Positions 39,849 through 49,508 of a stretch of DNA of 64,000 nt are shown here, piece by piece. The stretch is from Anaerolineales bacterium HSG25. GTDB lineage: Bacteria > Chloroflexota > Anaerolineae > 4572-78 > J111. Under the pieces are notes generated by a model. That model did no database searches. It was not told the origin of the DNA and saw only the letters and a list, made by a program, of their open reading frames with translations. How positions within the stretch are numbered: the stretch's first letter is position 1; each line of letters opens with the position of its first letter. The stretch lies in assembly GCA_030377865.1 (NCBI GenBank), contig JAUCGA010000018.1, positions 1 through 64,000 of the forward strand. Reading direction: 5' to 3'. A program made the position numbers and the translations under genes.

Positions 39849-40946
39849 TTAGGTTGATGCTTGGCGGTTTAAGAACCACCATACAACCGCGACCATGAGG
39901 GTGAATCCGGCCAATAGGCCAACAGGGGCGGCGGTCTGTTTTTGTTGCGGGGTAATCTCGCTGAGCATGCTCCGAGCATAATCAAGAGCGTTTTCTTGTT
40001 TACGGATGTCGGCCAGTTGACGACCCAACTCTTGCACCAATGGACGTACTTGTTGTTCGTTGAGCATGGACATCTGGTCGCCCAGTTCAAGGATAAAGGG
40101 TTGTATCTGACTTTGGTTCAACTCGGCTAACTGCTCACCCAATTCTTGCACAAAGGGGCGAATCTGTTGGGTGTCCAGATCGGCCAACTGTTTGGTCAAA
40201 TCTTTAACAAAGGGACGCAGTTGTGTCTCTTCCAACTCGCTTAACTGCTCACTCAAATCGCTGATAGATGGGCTACCTGTCCGTTTGCTCAACCACCAAA
40301 CCAGTAGCACCATGCCCACGGTTCCAGCCGCGGTCAAGGCTAATTGCGGACGAGTCTCTGGTGGAATCAGATCATCAAGCATGTTTTTGGCAACCCCAGA
40401 AGCAAACTCAGTTTGTGAAGGGGCTGGCGGTGGGGGTGATACTGGCGGCGGTGGTGTCGGCATAGAATCGTCATCACTAGTAACGGGGGCAGGTGGTGCT
40501 AAACGTGCTTGAATCTGTTTGTCTAGCTCCTCTAACCCTTTTTGAGTTAACGATTCGGCGACACTGGTCATCAACCGTTGACCAACTCCTGCGATTTTAC
40601 CGCCGATTTTGGCCTCACCACCATAATGCATGGTCGTTTCGGTATCGTCATCGTTCGCTGTTAGTCGTACCGTGCCATCGCCAGTCATGTGACCGGGCGC
40701 ACCTTTGCCCTTAACCTGCATCTGATAACCGTTGGGGGCTTCTATGTCGGACAAGGTAACTGAGCCTTTAAATTTGCCTTGTACTGGGCCAACTTTAATC
40801 TTCATGATGCTTTCGTATTGATTCTCGCCGATTTCGGTGAGAGATTCGCAACCGGGTATAACCCGTTGTAAAACATCGGTATCCATAAGCGCATCCCAAA
40901 CGGCTTGTTGGGGGGCTTGAAAAGTATATGTGCCTTCTAATTTCAC
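39849..40946 (-). CDS. CoxG-like SRPBCC protein with two TM anchors and 19-residue repeats
   Basis: A 365-aa protein. Residues 1-150 match the CO dehydrogenase subunit G (CoxG) SRPBCC fold (YTFQAPQQAVWDALMD, VIPGCESLTEIG, YESIMKIKVGPVQGKFKG). A Pro-rich linker (151-178) leads to TM1 (202-220), a region of about four 19-residue repeats (244-314, consensus RPFVQELGEQLAELNQSQI) and TM2 (341-360). CoxG proteins tether CO dehydrogenase to the membrane in Oligotropha, but no cox genes are here. The repeat-and-two-TM tail is not part of the family as I know it. Confidence 0.85.
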   Translation of the reverse strand: MKLEGTYTFQAPQQAVWDALMDTDVLQRVIPGCESLTEIGENQYESIMKIKVGPVQGKFKGSVTLSDIEAPNGYQMQVKGKGAPGHMTGDGTVRLTANDDDTETTMHYGGEAKIGGKIAGVGQRLMTSVAESLTQKGLEELDKQIQARLAPPAPVTSDDDSMPTPPPPVSPPPPAPSQTEFASGVAKNMLDDLIPPETRPQLALTAAGTVGMVLLVWWLSKRTGSPSISDLSEQLSELEETQLRPFVKDLTKQLADLDTQQIRPFVQELGEQLAELNQSQIQPFILELGDQMSMLNEQQVRPLVQELGRQLADIRKQENALDYARSMLSEITPQQKQTAAPVGLLAGFTLMVAVVWWFLNRQAST

Positions 40947-41137
40947 TGGTTTACTCCTCGTTGATCATTTTTTAATTGTGTTGTTTTGTAACTTAGCGGG
41001 GAGGGGTACTTTTGCACCCTATAAAGATGAAGCGAATTATAGTCCAGTCTGATTTCATGTCAAATGAGTAGACATCTCTTATTTATTCAAATATCCTGTA
41101 TTTAGCCTGCTAAACAAGGTAGCATAAGAAAAATTCC

Positions 41138-41178
41138 TCACCCTAACTTTTTCTTTGGTTCAGTTGAAAACAAGACTA
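41138..41178 (-). repeat. Partial Rep-L (inverted) meeting a Rep-F end
   Basis: CTCACCCTAACTTTTTCTTTGGTTCAGTTG is the reverse of Rep-L and is cut at ACAAGACTA, where GGAATCGGGATTAATTAACC (a Rep-F end) begins at 41179. The right Rep-F end was not found. The rest of 40947-41367 shows no gene. Confidence 0.65.
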
Positions 41179-41367
41179 GGAATCGGGATTAATTAACCTG
41201 CGCGTTTGCACATAAGAATGAATTTTTATGCTAGTCAAAATTAAGAGTTTGTCACATTGACCCTACGCCCATCAGGGTTTATAATCGGAGCAAAAATCAC
41301 GACTTAAGATTTTGGGTTAATAGGTTACATCGGTAATCTGTACATTCAAAATCTACAATCCACATCA

Positions 41368-42081
41368 ATGGCAACCTTAAACCGTGAAACTGTTGAGGAA
41401 CGTTTAAAAACCAAGGGGAAGGCGCTAAGTCTTGAGAAAGAGAACCTTAATGGAGCCGACCTATCAAAATTGAATCTGTCCAACGTCAATCTGACGGGAG
41501 CCAAACTCAAGGGGGCAAACTTGTCAGGCTGTCAACTTCGTAATACAAATTTGGCCGGAGCCGATATGCGGAAGGTGAATTTAGCCAAAGCAAATTTAAC
41601 CGGAGCCAACCTTAGCAAGGCTAATCTTACTCAAGCTGATTTAAGAGAGGTGTATCTCCTTAAAGCTAATCTGGTTGAGGCCAACCTAGAAAAAGCCAAA
41701 CTGAATAAGACCAAACTTGATGGGGCTAACCTAACGCAGGCCAATTTATCCGGCGTTAACTTAGATCGGTCATACTTAGTGCGGACAAATTTAACGAAAG
41801 CAAATCTAAATGGAGCCTATTTAGGTGGTACAAATTTTCAGATGGCAAACCTAAATGAGACGAATCTCAATTGGGCTGACATGCGAAAATCATTTCTGGA
41901 ACAAGCCGATTTAAGCGGTGCAAATCTGCGAGACGCTGTTTTGAATGAAACCAATTTTCGTAACGCCGTATACAATGAAAAAACTCAATGGCCCCGAAAT
42001 TTTGACGTGCAAAGTGCAGGAGTGATTCGAAAAGAGGTGCCAACAAAGAAGAAGAAGAAAAAATGGTTTGGATTATTTTAA
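41368..42081 (+). CDS. Pentapeptide repeat protein
   Basis: A 237-aa protein, of which residues about 20-205 are uninterrupted A(D/N)LxX pentapeptides (LNGADLSKLNLSNVNLTGAKLKGANLSGC...), forming a right-handed quadrilateral beta helix. The C-terminus is basic (VPTKKKKKKWFGLF), suggesting binding to DNA or membrane. Pentapeptide proteins vary in function; some mimic DNA and bind gyrase, but nothing here shows that. There is no ribosome site before the ATG at 41368. Confidence 0.93.
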   Translation: MATLNRETVEERLKTKGKALSLEKENLNGADLSKLNLSNVNLTGAKLKGANLSGCQLRNTNLAGADMRKVNLAKANLTGANLSKANLTQADLREVYLLKANLVEANLEKAKLNKTKLDGANLTQANLSGVNLDRSYLVRTNLTKANLNGAYLGGTNFQMANLNETNLNWADMRKSFLEQADLSGANLRDAVLNETNFRNAVYNEKTQWPRNFDVQSAGVIRKEVPTKKKKKKWFGLF

Positions 42082-42146
42082 GGGTTATAATTGCAACCTC
42101 ATAATATATACAAATATACGCCTTTATGGTCATTTGCACCCTGTAT

Positions 42147-42280
42147 AGTTGCGAAATTTACTCATCAGTATTATAATTTGCACATTCGGGGTCTGCGGAG
42201 TGCAAAAGCTTCTTGCTTTTGCCGGAGACAAACATGCAAAAGCAAGAAGCTTTTGCACTCCTTTATTGCCAAACAACTCT
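42147..42280 (-). repeat. Rep-B element B7 (left part eroded)
   Basis: GGGGTCTGCGGAGTGCAAAA through CTTTATTGCCAAACAACTCT. The left end is degraded (TAGTTGCGAAATTTACTCAT). Confidence 0.8.
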
Positions 42281-42324
42281 AATAAGTTAGTTCCGAAAAC
42301 GACTATGAAGGTCGCAGAATTTTC

Positions 42325-42366
42325 TATCTCTGAGGTGCGAAGTTCCTCGGAGGTGTTTGGAACAAA
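42325..42366. repeat. Rep-H unit
   Basis: CTCTGAGGTGCGAAGTTCCT / CGGAGGTGTTTGG, close to the coding-sequence copy at 7850-7880. It lies between the pentapeptide gene and pepF. Confidence 0.65.
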
Positions 42367-42534
42367 ACCCCGCATTACTTTATGACAACAATCGGACAGC
42401 AGATGTGAACAATGATGCTCAGGCCGATATTTTTGAATGACGAGTGGCCGCGTATGGCGGTCAATTATTTTATTGACGTGTTGTGGGAGTAGAGTTGCTC
42501 TACGCTCAGAACGATAAACAACAGGAGTAATATA

Positions 42535-44295
42535 ATGACAATCAGCTTAAACTGGGATTTAGAATCAATTTTTACTGGAGGTAGCCAATCATCAGCCTTG
42601 GCTGATTTCTTGGGACAGGTTATCGTCGATTTAGATGAGTTTCAACCCCATCTCGACCCGCTAACCTCACAAAATCAACCCGAGTGGGTGACTCGGGTTC
42701 AGAAGTTGTATGACCTCAGCGCCCGACTTCATCAAGCCTCGGCCTTTGTTGGCTGTTTGGTCTCGCATAACGTAAAGGATGATCGAGCCATTCAGCTTGA
42801 TGCTCAAATCGACCAACTGTCGGCTCAACTTCGCACCCATTGGACAAAAATGAGTGCCCTATTCGCTGAACAAGACGAGGCCGCTTGGAACGATTTGGTC
42901 ACTAATACCGACCTCAAGCTAACAGCTTTTAACTTAAACGAAGAACGCGATTTGGCTCGACAAAAAATGCCTCCTGAGCTAGAAGCTTTGGCCGCTGAAC
43001 TCTCCGCGGACGGGTATCATGGTTGGAATCGACTGCATAATACCGTTAGTGGTGACAAACAGGTCACACTATCAAAAGAAGAACTGTCACTCGGACAGCT
43101 TCAAAATCGGTACGAGGATGATCCTGACCGAGAAATACGTCGCGAAGCCTATGAACTGTACGAAGCGTCATGGACGGAGTTAGAAAAAACATGCGCCACC
43201 GCGCTAAATAATCAAGCCGGTTTCCGGTTGACCCTATACAAAAATCGTGGCTGGGATTCTGTGCTAAAAGAGCCGCTGATGAATAACCGTATCAGCCGCG
43301 ATACTTTGGATGCCATGTGGTCAACGATTGATAGCAAAAATGGTAAACTGCTTGACTATTTCACCGCCAAAGCTAAACTATTGGGCATCGATCAACTGCA
43401 CTGGTATGACGTTTTTGCGCCAATCAGTCAGGTAGCCAAAACCTTTACCTACCAAGAAGCGGGCGATTTTGTCATCGAGGTGATGGAGCGCTTTAATCCA
43501 GATATTGCTCAGTTTTGCCGCATGGCAATCGACAAAGAGTGGGTTGAATCAGAAAATCGGCCCGGCAAACGAGCCGGTGGATTTTGTACAAGTTTTCCTC
43601 TTATCGGTGAAACACGTATCTTTATGACCTATAATGGTAGTTATAACGGCATGTTGACCTTGGCTCATGAGTTAGGTCACAGCTATCATGACTGGGTTAT
43701 GCGTGACCTGCCGTATGGGGCACGACATTACACGATGAGTGTGGCTGAAACAGCCAGTACCTTTAACGAGTTGGTGGTCAATGATGCTAGTTTACGCGCT
43801 ACCAATGACTCAAAAGAACAGTTAAGCCTATTGGGGGCAAAGCTGAACAACGCGGCCATAATGCTGATGAATATCAAAACTCGGTTTGATTTTGAGACTG
43901 CCTTTTTTGAGCGTCGAGCCAAGCAACAACTGAGCGTTGATGAGCTGAACGAACTCATGGTTACAGTTCAAAAAGCCGCATTTAAAAATAGTTTAGCCAA
44001 CTACCATCCTCATTTTTGGGCCTCTAAACTCCATTTTTATATTACCGACGCACCGTTTTATAACTTCCCCTATACCTTTGGGTATCTGTTTAGTAATGGC
44101 GTTTATGCTCAAGCCTTGAGTGAGGGGCCGGCCTTTGTTGACCGTTACATCGCCATGTTGCGCGACACCGGTTCGATGGACACCGAAACGTTGGCCCAAA
44201 CCCATCTTGGAGTCGATTTGACCAAACCAGAGTTCTGGGAAACCGCGCTCGACCGCGTATTGGGCGATGTGGATAAGTTTATAGCTTTGGTGTAG
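42535..44295 (+). CDS. pepF: M3-family oligoendopeptidase F
   Basis: A 586-aa cytosolic zinc metallopeptidase that cleaves medium-size peptides. The zinc motif HELGH lies at His378-Glu379-His382, with the third ligand Glu in the ETASTFNE segment downstream. Other M3 signatures: RPGKRAGGFCTSF and MTYNGSYNGMLTLAHELGHSYH. The length fits PepF of the clade-3 type. AGGAG lies 8 bases before the ATG. The gene is isolated on the plus strand between repeat-rich spacers. Confidence 0.95.
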   Translation: MTISLNWDLESIFTGGSQSSALADFLGQVIVDLDEFQPHLDPLTSQNQPEWVTRVQKLYDLSARLHQASAFVGCLVSHNVKDDRAIQLDAQIDQLSAQLRTHWTKMSALFAEQDEAAWNDLVTNTDLKLTAFNLNEERDLARQKMPPELEALAAELSADGYHGWNRLHNTVSGDKQVTLSKEELSLGQLQNRYEDDPDREIRREAYELYEASWTELEKTCATALNNQAGFRLTLYKNRGWDSVLKEPLMNNRISRDTLDAMWSTIDSKNGKLLDYFTAKAKLLGIDQLHWYDVFAPISQVAKTFTYQEAGDFVIEVMERFNPDIAQFCRMAIDKEWVESENRPGKRAGGFCTSFPLIGETRIFMTYNGSYNGMLTLAHELGHSYHDWVMRDLPYGARHYTMSVAETASTFNELVVNDASLRATNDSKEQLSLLGAKLNNAAIMLMNIKTRFDFETAFFERRAKQQLSVDELNELMVTVQKAAFKNSLANYHPHFWASKLHFYITDAPFYNFPYTFGYLFSNGVYAQALSEGPAFVDRYIAMLRDTGSMDTETLAQTHLGVDLTKPEFWETALDRVLGDVDKFIALV

Positions 44296-44347
44296 TGCCA
44301 ATAGTGATTATAATTATTGACTATATTTTTAGAGTTATCGCTAAATA

Positions 44348-44438
44348 GTAAAAGTTCAGTAATGCCGCCCTAGAAACCCGATTTCTTTGAGAAATCGGGT
44401 TTCTGATGCTCTTTCTGGCGAGTTCACTGAATATTTAC
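44348..44438 (+). repeat. Rep-A MITE copy g
   Basis: 91 bp, full length, no clear target duplication. Located between convergent pepF and the following minus-strand gene. Confidence 0.88.
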
Positions 44439-44497
44439 CCTCAAACAGTACCACTTTAGGTTCTCTGGTAGATTCCGTGCAACTCGAAATTGTGACC

Positions 44498-44597
44498 TAA
44501 ATTAGATACTTTGATGGGGCAATCTTCCCGCAAATTTAAAACTTGCGGGAAGATGATGACACAACCATGACGCTTGCACGAAAAGCCCCAAACATCC
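44498..44597 (-). repeat. Rep-K element K2
   Basis: The inverse copy of K1: TAGATACTTTGATGGGGCAATC, hairpin TCTTCCCGCAAATTT / AACTTGCGGGAAGA, and CGCTTGCACGAAAAGCCCC. Rep-K-like hairpin cores also occur at 61948-61984. Confidence 0.75.
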
Positions 44598-44615
44598 CCA
44601 CTTTATTTGACCAAA

Positions 44616-45278
44616 CTACCGATTAGCATGCCAAACCGCATATTCCATGATATAGTCATGGATGTCTGATCGCTTATCAGTAGCTTCCAAATCACACAAA
44701 GGAAAATGATAGCGGTTGTCTTGGTATGCCACCTCGACAATAATACCTCGCATATCATCGACCATTGTCATGGAACGAACCATAACCTTTGCATCAGTTG
44801 GGATTGGCCCTCGTTCTTGGAACTCTGCTACTTCGGCCTTAAAGGGGAAGCGTAGCACCTTCTTTAAGTGAGTCTCCCATCGTTCCAATATAGCCCCTTC
44901 ATCTTGGGGGTCTACCCCTTTGAGTATCTCTGCAATCGCCCGTCCCTCTGGCCCTAGATGTACCCAAGCATACTCACTTTGTAACTGCCCTATAACCCTA
45001 TCTACATCGGCGAGAGTATCACGCGGGGTAGCTGGTTCAATATCATCGGGAAAGAGATAATACTCGCTCCAAGCAAACCCGGCCTCTTCCCCTTGTTCAA
45101 CATAGCCGGGAGGAAGATTTTTTAGGGTAATACTGTCAAACTGCAATAAAATATTGCCGTGCTCAGGTTGAACCTCTTTTACTCGAGCTTGCCAGCCGCT
45201 AATATCAGCCCCAGTATCTACATCTTTTTGATTCGGTTTTAGTACCACCGAATCGCCTACTTTAAATTGATGACTCAT
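44616..45278 (-). CDS. Hypothetical protein with SH3-like N-terminus
   Basis: A 220-aa soluble protein. The N-terminal 70 residues (FKVGDSVVLKPNQKDVDTGADISGWQARVKEVQPEHGNILLQFDS) look like a small SH3-like or KOW-like barrel. The C-terminal part (FPFKAEVAEF...GIIVEVAYQDNRYHFPLCDLEATD) holds a second beta module, and a helix-rich middle lies between. I do not recognise the family with certainty and assign no function. Upstream, Rep-E4 separates it from other genes. Confidence 0.75.
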   Translation of the reverse strand: MSHQFKVGDSVVLKPNQKDVDTGADISGWQARVKEVQPEHGNILLQFDSITLKNLPPGYVEQGEEAGFAWSEYYLFPDDIEPATPRDTLADVDRVIGQLQSEYAWVHLGPEGRAIAEILKGVDPQDEGAILERWETHLKKVLRFPFKAEVAEFQERGPIPTDAKVMVRSMTMVDDMRGIIVEVAYQDNRYHFPLCDLEATDKRSDIHDYIMEYAVWHANR

Positions 45279-45306
45279 TATGTTATCTCCTAATGGTTAA
45301 AATTAC

Positions 45307-45466
45307 CAGAAGTTTATCATTTCAACATGACTAAAACAATATCTGACAGGATTAACCGGATTGACAGGATTACAAGCAAAAAAATCCTGTTGATCTTGTT
45401 AATCCTGTCAAAAAATACTTTTGATTTATCAATATATCAGGTCATGAATGAAACGACAAACTCTTG
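45307..45466 (+). repeat. Rep-E element E4 with 6-bp target duplication
   Basis: CAGAAGTTTATC ... CGACAAACTCTTG, flanked by AATTAC on both sides (45301-45306 and 45467-45472). Confidence 0.85.
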
Positions 45467-45598
45467 AATTACCTCGGCATTATATAGACTATCAAGCGAT
45501 GGGACAACATTTGGATCATTGTAAACACCAGCCCCAACTTCCCCTGAAACACATAACTTCAAAAAAGGAGCATGCCCCCTCCTGTGTTCATCAAATAA

Positions 45599-45708
45599 GG
45601 CAGTTCCAACTTTTAAATTCTCCCAACGTTCCCTGAGCTTGTCGAAGGGAACTGGCTTCGACAGGCTCAGCCAACGCTTCTTGGGAGGGTTATTTTTCTG
45701 GAACTGCC
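45599..45708. repeat. Rep-G element G3 with Rep-J cargo
   Basis: GGCAGTTCCAACTTTTAAATT ... TTATTTTTCTGGAACTGCC, flanked by TAA (45596-45598, 45709-45711). The cargo is the Rep-J palindrome CCTGAGCTTGTCGAAGG / CCTTCGACAGGCTCAG-like, unlike the C/G-rich cargo in G2. Confidence 0.82.
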
Positions 45709-45761
45709 TAAGCTAAAAATATTGGGCATATTCTTGATTCTCAGCATTGCCATGCAATTTA

Positions 45762-47258
45762 TCAAGGCACTGTCTCAATTTTGTACAGGATAATAGTCGG
45801 CACCCCAAGTGGATTATAAGCCCGATGCAGATCATGCAAAAATAAACCCTTTTCAGCTAACATAAGCCGTGCCTCCGTATCAGAGCGCCAACTTGGAAAG
45901 GCAATTAGATCACCCGGTTTGGCTTTGTCGTGCAGGTCAGAAGGAGTCGACCAGTATTGCAGATCATACGGGTAGCCGGACAGATAAAAACGCCAGTGAG
46001 TGCCTAACCAACGATGATGTAGAGTGACGTTGTCTCCATATTGGCCGTGTAAATAGTTGACTATTTGGTCGATACCAGCCCAAGTGCCGCTATTACTGCC
46101 AAGCGGATACCGACCACTAACCGCGTCCTGCACAGGTTGCCAGAGTGTTATCATCAAAAGAATAGTGATAATGATGTAATACACGATACGTAATGCGTGA
46201 TGCATGGGGTGTGAGATTTGAAATACAGATAATCGAGTAAAAGGCATGCTGATTGGCATAAAAAGGGCACGGGCAAACAGTAAGGCCATGATGGGGATGA
46301 GACCAAGCAAATAACGATCCCAAATCTGAAAGGTTAACAGACTGTGAACAAGGAGAAAAGTCACGCCGAATAGAAACAATAACCAATCGGTCAGCATGGT
46401 CGGGGTTAGGTCAAGCCAAAAAGATTGCCCTAACAAAAAAAACACGCCGACGATACAAAGAGTATTGAGCATTGATGAACCTGTTCCATACCACAACAGT
46501 TCCAAAAACCCAGTGAGGCGTTCAGCAAAATTGGCTCCATCAAGATACAATCCACCATAATTAGAGGCACTATGAGTTAGGAAATCTGGTACGTCAACTC
46601 GTTGCAGTTCCCATAAGAAAAGCCCGCCCATAACCACCATGATGCCAAGCAAAAAATGAAACATTTTACCAATCATCATCTGATTATGTCTTGATTGCAA
46701 CCGAGTTTGCCACCAGACAAGTGCCATGCATCCGAGCAAGAGTGGGGCAAAAAAAATGGCCTGTTGTTTGGTGGCAAAGGCTAAACCCAAACAAAATCCG
46801 GCTCCGCTAAACTGTTGATAGCTAATCAATAGACAGCCTAACAAAATCAAAAAGACCAGTAATGGGTCGGTAAAAACTGTCGGGGCAAACATGATAGTAA
46901 ATGGTGATAACGCTACTAACCAAGCCGCCAATATCCCTATTGATGGGTTGTACAAGCGTCTGCCCCACCAGTATGTTAATCCGACGATGCCCCCTGTTAG
47001 CAACAACGAGGCCAACCGAGCCACGGTTTCGGTTGGCCCTAGTAACCACATAAAACCGGCAATCAGGTAGATGAATAATGGTGGCTTGTCGATAATTGTT
47101 TCGGCTAACCAAAAATCCTGACCCGTCGCTATCTGCAAGGCCCAAGTCGCATACAATGCCTCATCATGATGAAAGCGTTGGCTCACCAACAAAGATGCGG
47201 GGAGTTGTGTTGCGGTAAAAATAGCTATAAGTACAAAACTTGGCTCGCTATAATACAA
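45762..47258 (-). CDS. Glycosyltransferase family 39-like membrane protein
   Basis: A 498-aa GT-C enzyme related to ArnT/PMT. The first loop has the catalytic Asp-Glu: QRFHHDEALYATWALQIATGQDFWLAETIIDKPPLFIYLIAGFMWLLG. About ten TM segments lead to a small extracytoplasmic C-terminal domain. It would transfer a sugar from a polyprenyl-phosphate donor to an unknown acceptor. The predicted start is TTG at 47258, with no ribosome site; the true start may be slightly different. Base use resembles its neighbours, and no repeat is inserted in it. Confidence 0.88.
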   Translation of the reverse strand: MYYSEPSFVLIAIFTATQLPASLLVSQRFHHDEALYATWALQIATGQDFWLAETIIDKPPLFIYLIAGFMWLLGPTETVARLASLLLTGGIVGLTYWWGRRLYNPSIGILAAWLVALSPFTIMFAPTVFTDPLLVFLILLGCLLISYQQFSGAGFCLGLAFATKQQAIFFAPLLLGCMALVWWQTRLQSRHNQMMIGKMFHFLLGIMVVMGGLFLWELQRVDVPDFLTHSASNYGGLYLDGANFAERLTGFLELLWYGTGSSMLNTLCIVGVFFLLGQSFWLDLTPTMLTDWLLFLFGVTFLLVHSLLTFQIWDRYLLGLIPIMALLFARALFMPISMPFTRLSVFQISHPMHHALRIVYYIIITILLMITLWQPVQDAVSGRYPLGSNSGTWAGIDQIVNYLHGQYGDNVTLHHRWLGTHWRFYLSGYPYDLQYWSTPSDLHDKAKPGDLIAFPSWRSDTEARLMLAEKGLFLHDLHRAYNPLGVPTIILYKIETVP

Positions 47259-47423
47259 TAATCGTTTAATAGTAGAAAATTCGATCTGTTTTCCTCCAGC
47301 AAATTAGCTTGAAGCATGTCAACTTCCCACGTACCACCAATAACATGGCATGATTATAATCTAACATTGCCAAGCTATTATCACCTCAAAAGTTGTCTTT
47401 TTCTCAACCTAACTAATTTATGC

Positions 47424-47429
47424 TATAAT
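47424..47429 (+). promoter_or_regulatory. Candidate -10 box TATAAT upstream of histidine kinase
   Basis: A TATAAT 42 bases before the ATG at 47472. No good -35 box at 17 bp (TTCTCA). Confidence 0.4.
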
Positions 47430-47471
47430 TACCCTGCTCGATAAATCTCTACACATTACGTAAAAAACCTT

Positions 47472-49325
47472 ATGAAAAAATTAGGCTCATCATCCCTTTA
47501 TCGTCGGTTGCAACCGCCACCAAGTTTACATCCTAAAAAACTAGCTAACCAGAATGTAGAATCGTTAGCCCAAGAAATAAAAGATATGACCGCGCTCTAT
47601 AATGCCGGTATTGCAATCGGTTCGGCTTTGAGTTTGCAAGAGATCGTTTGGACATTATATAAAGAGTGTAGTCGGTTACTAAACACAGCCAATTTTGCTA
47701 TCGCTATTTATGATGCCGCTAACGACGCACTAAGCTTTGGCCTAGTTTTTGATGGAAAAAAACAAATTGCTCCATTTGCAGTACGCTTCTCAAGTAACCG
47801 ACGTTTAACGAAACTTCTCATCTCCAACAATCGCCCTACCCTTTTTGTTGATCTAACCGACACCGACTATCAAACCGAACTAAACCGTATTCAGCCTGAC
47901 ACTCCTATCCGAGCTTGGCTGGGCATGCCTATTGGAGCCACCACCAAAGAAAAGGCCGAGGGAGCGTTACTGTTTTGGGATTATAAAGCTAACTGCCTTA
48001 CCGAGCGCGATGTCTGGTTAGCCTCAGCATTGAGTATTCAAGCCGCCATTGCTATTCGTAATATACGACTACACGAAACATATCAGCGACAAGCTCAAGA
48101 GTCTATGGCTCTCAATGAGGTTGCCCGCACCTTGGCCTCAACCCTATCTTTGGACGAGGTTCTAACTCGGATTATGGAGCAGGTCGAGACATTGCTTGAT
48201 TCAGAAGCAGGTTCGTTGCTTTTAACCGACCATATGACAGGTGAACTTGTCTTCCAGATAGCCTTAGGGGGTAAAGCCGATGAGATTAAACCATTCCGAA
48301 TCCCTAAAGGGCAAGGAATTGCCGGAGAAATTGCTTTAACAGGTAAATCTTTACGAATATCCGATGCTCACAAGGACAAACGCCACTTTAGGGCACTCGA
48401 CAAACAGACCGACTTCTTAACCCGAAATATTTTGGGCGTGCCATTAATTTTGCATGATAATGTCATTGGGGTGCTAGAAGTTATGAACAAACGGCGGGGG
48501 AGCTACAGCCAAAGAGATTTAGAGTTAATGGAATCGATTGCCTCCTACGCCGCCATTGCCATTGAAAATGCCCGATTACATGAGCATGTATTAGAAGAAC
48601 GGAATCGGGTCATTGCGGCAGAAGAGCAAGCTCGTAAAGAGTTAGCCCGTGATTTACATGACGGGCCAACCCAACTCGTCGCCAGTATTATGATGAGCCT
48701 CGACTTTACTAAAAAAGCCCTTGAAAAAGACCCCTCCCTAGTGCCTCGCGAATTAGATGAAATGACCGACTTAGCCGGACGCGCCAGTCATCAAATGCGA
48801 ACACTACTATTTGAGTTACGCCCACTAGTCCTAGAAACAAGTGGTCTCCAACCCGCAATTGAGATGTTCTTGGAACGACGACAGAAAGATATTGGTGGTT
48901 TACCTCGGCTAATGCTTAAAATTGAGGCCAATACTCCCTCTGGTGAGATTTCTCGGGTTGACAAGAAAACAGAAACGACTATATTTGCCATCGTTCAAGA
49001 AACGGTCAACAATGCCATAAAACACGCTCATGCCCAAAGTATCATCGTTACCCTCCGAGATGACTATGATGGGCTGTATACAAGTATTGTTGATGACGGA
49101 TCCGGATTTAATGTAAGTGCCGTTATGAGCAGCTATGAGTCGCGAGGCAGTTTGGGCATGGTCAACCTGCAAGAGCGCACCGAAATTATTGGTGGTGAGC
49201 TAAAGATCGAATCAACAGAAGGCAAAGGCTCCAAATTTATCTTGTATGTTCCCAACGAACAGGCGGAACGAGCTAAACGCCGAGTCGTCACCGGGCCGTT
49301 ACGGCTTCCACCAAATATGCGGTAG
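47472..49325 (+). CDS. Two-GAF NarL-type sensor histidine kinase
   Basis: A 617-aa cytoplasmic sensor. GAF1 (about 45-200) and GAF2 (about 212-365, with VLTRIMEQVETLLDSEAGSLLLTDHMTGELVFQIALGG) are followed by a HisKA_3 dimerisation region with phospho-acceptor His396 (ARDLHDGPTQL), then a HATPase domain (N box ETVNNAIKHAHA; G boxes DDGSGFN and GSLGMVNLQER). It probably detects an intracellular ligand and phosphorylates a NarL-like regulator, which is not adjacent (orphan kinase). An intrinsic terminator lies 30 bp after its stop. Confidence 0.95.
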   Translation: MKKLGSSSLYRRLQPPPSLHPKKLANQNVESLAQEIKDMTALYNAGIAIGSALSLQEIVWTLYKECSRLLNTANFAIAIYDAANDALSFGLVFDGKKQIAPFAVRFSSNRRLTKLLISNNRPTLFVDLTDTDYQTELNRIQPDTPIRAWLGMPIGATTKEKAEGALLFWDYKANCLTERDVWLASALSIQAAIAIRNIRLHETYQRQAQESMALNEVARTLASTLSLDEVLTRIMEQVETLLDSEAGSLLLTDHMTGELVFQIALGGKADEIKPFRIPKGQGIAGEIALTGKSLRISDAHKDKRHFRALDKQTDFLTRNILGVPLILHDNVIGVLEVMNKRRGSYSQRDLELMESIASYAAIAIENARLHEHVLEERNRVIAAEEQARKELARDLHDGPTQLVASIMMSLDFTKKALEKDPSLVPRELDEMTDLAGRASHQMRTLLFELRPLVLETSGLQPAIEMFLERRQKDIGGLPRLMLKIEANTPSGEISRVDKKTETTIFAIVQETVNNAIKHAHAQSIIVTLRDDYDGLYTSIVDDGSGFNVSAVMSSYESRGSLGMVNLQERTEIIGGELKIESTEGKGSKFILYVPNEQAERAKRRVVTGPLRLPPNMR

Positions 49326-49356
49326 AAAATCAAAATACAGCTATGTTACAAAATAG

Positions 49357-49380
49357 GCCACGCGAACGCGTGGCTTTTTC
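49357..49380 (+). terminator. Intrinsic terminator after histidine kinase gene
   Basis: GCCACGCG-aa-CGCGTGGC followed by TTTTTC. Confidence 0.85.
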
Positions 49381-49390
49381 TATTAGGGCC

Positions 49391-49481
49391 GTAAATATTC
49401 AGTGAACTCGCCAGAAGGAGCGTCAGAAACCCGATTTCTTTAAGAAATCGGGTTTCTAGGGCGGTTTTACTGAACTTTTAC
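49391..49481 (-). repeat. Rep-A MITE copy h
   Basis: 91 bp, minus orientation. Flanks TTAGGGCC (left) and TTAGAGCC (right) match at 7 of 8 bases. Confidence 0.88.
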
Positions 49482-49508
49482 TTAGAGCCTATAAACAGGA
49501 ACCAAAAA

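Noticed and set aside
45448-45636. 62-aa plus-strand ORF after Rep-E4
   Set aside because: Starts in the repeat end and runs into Rep-G3; no family-like content.
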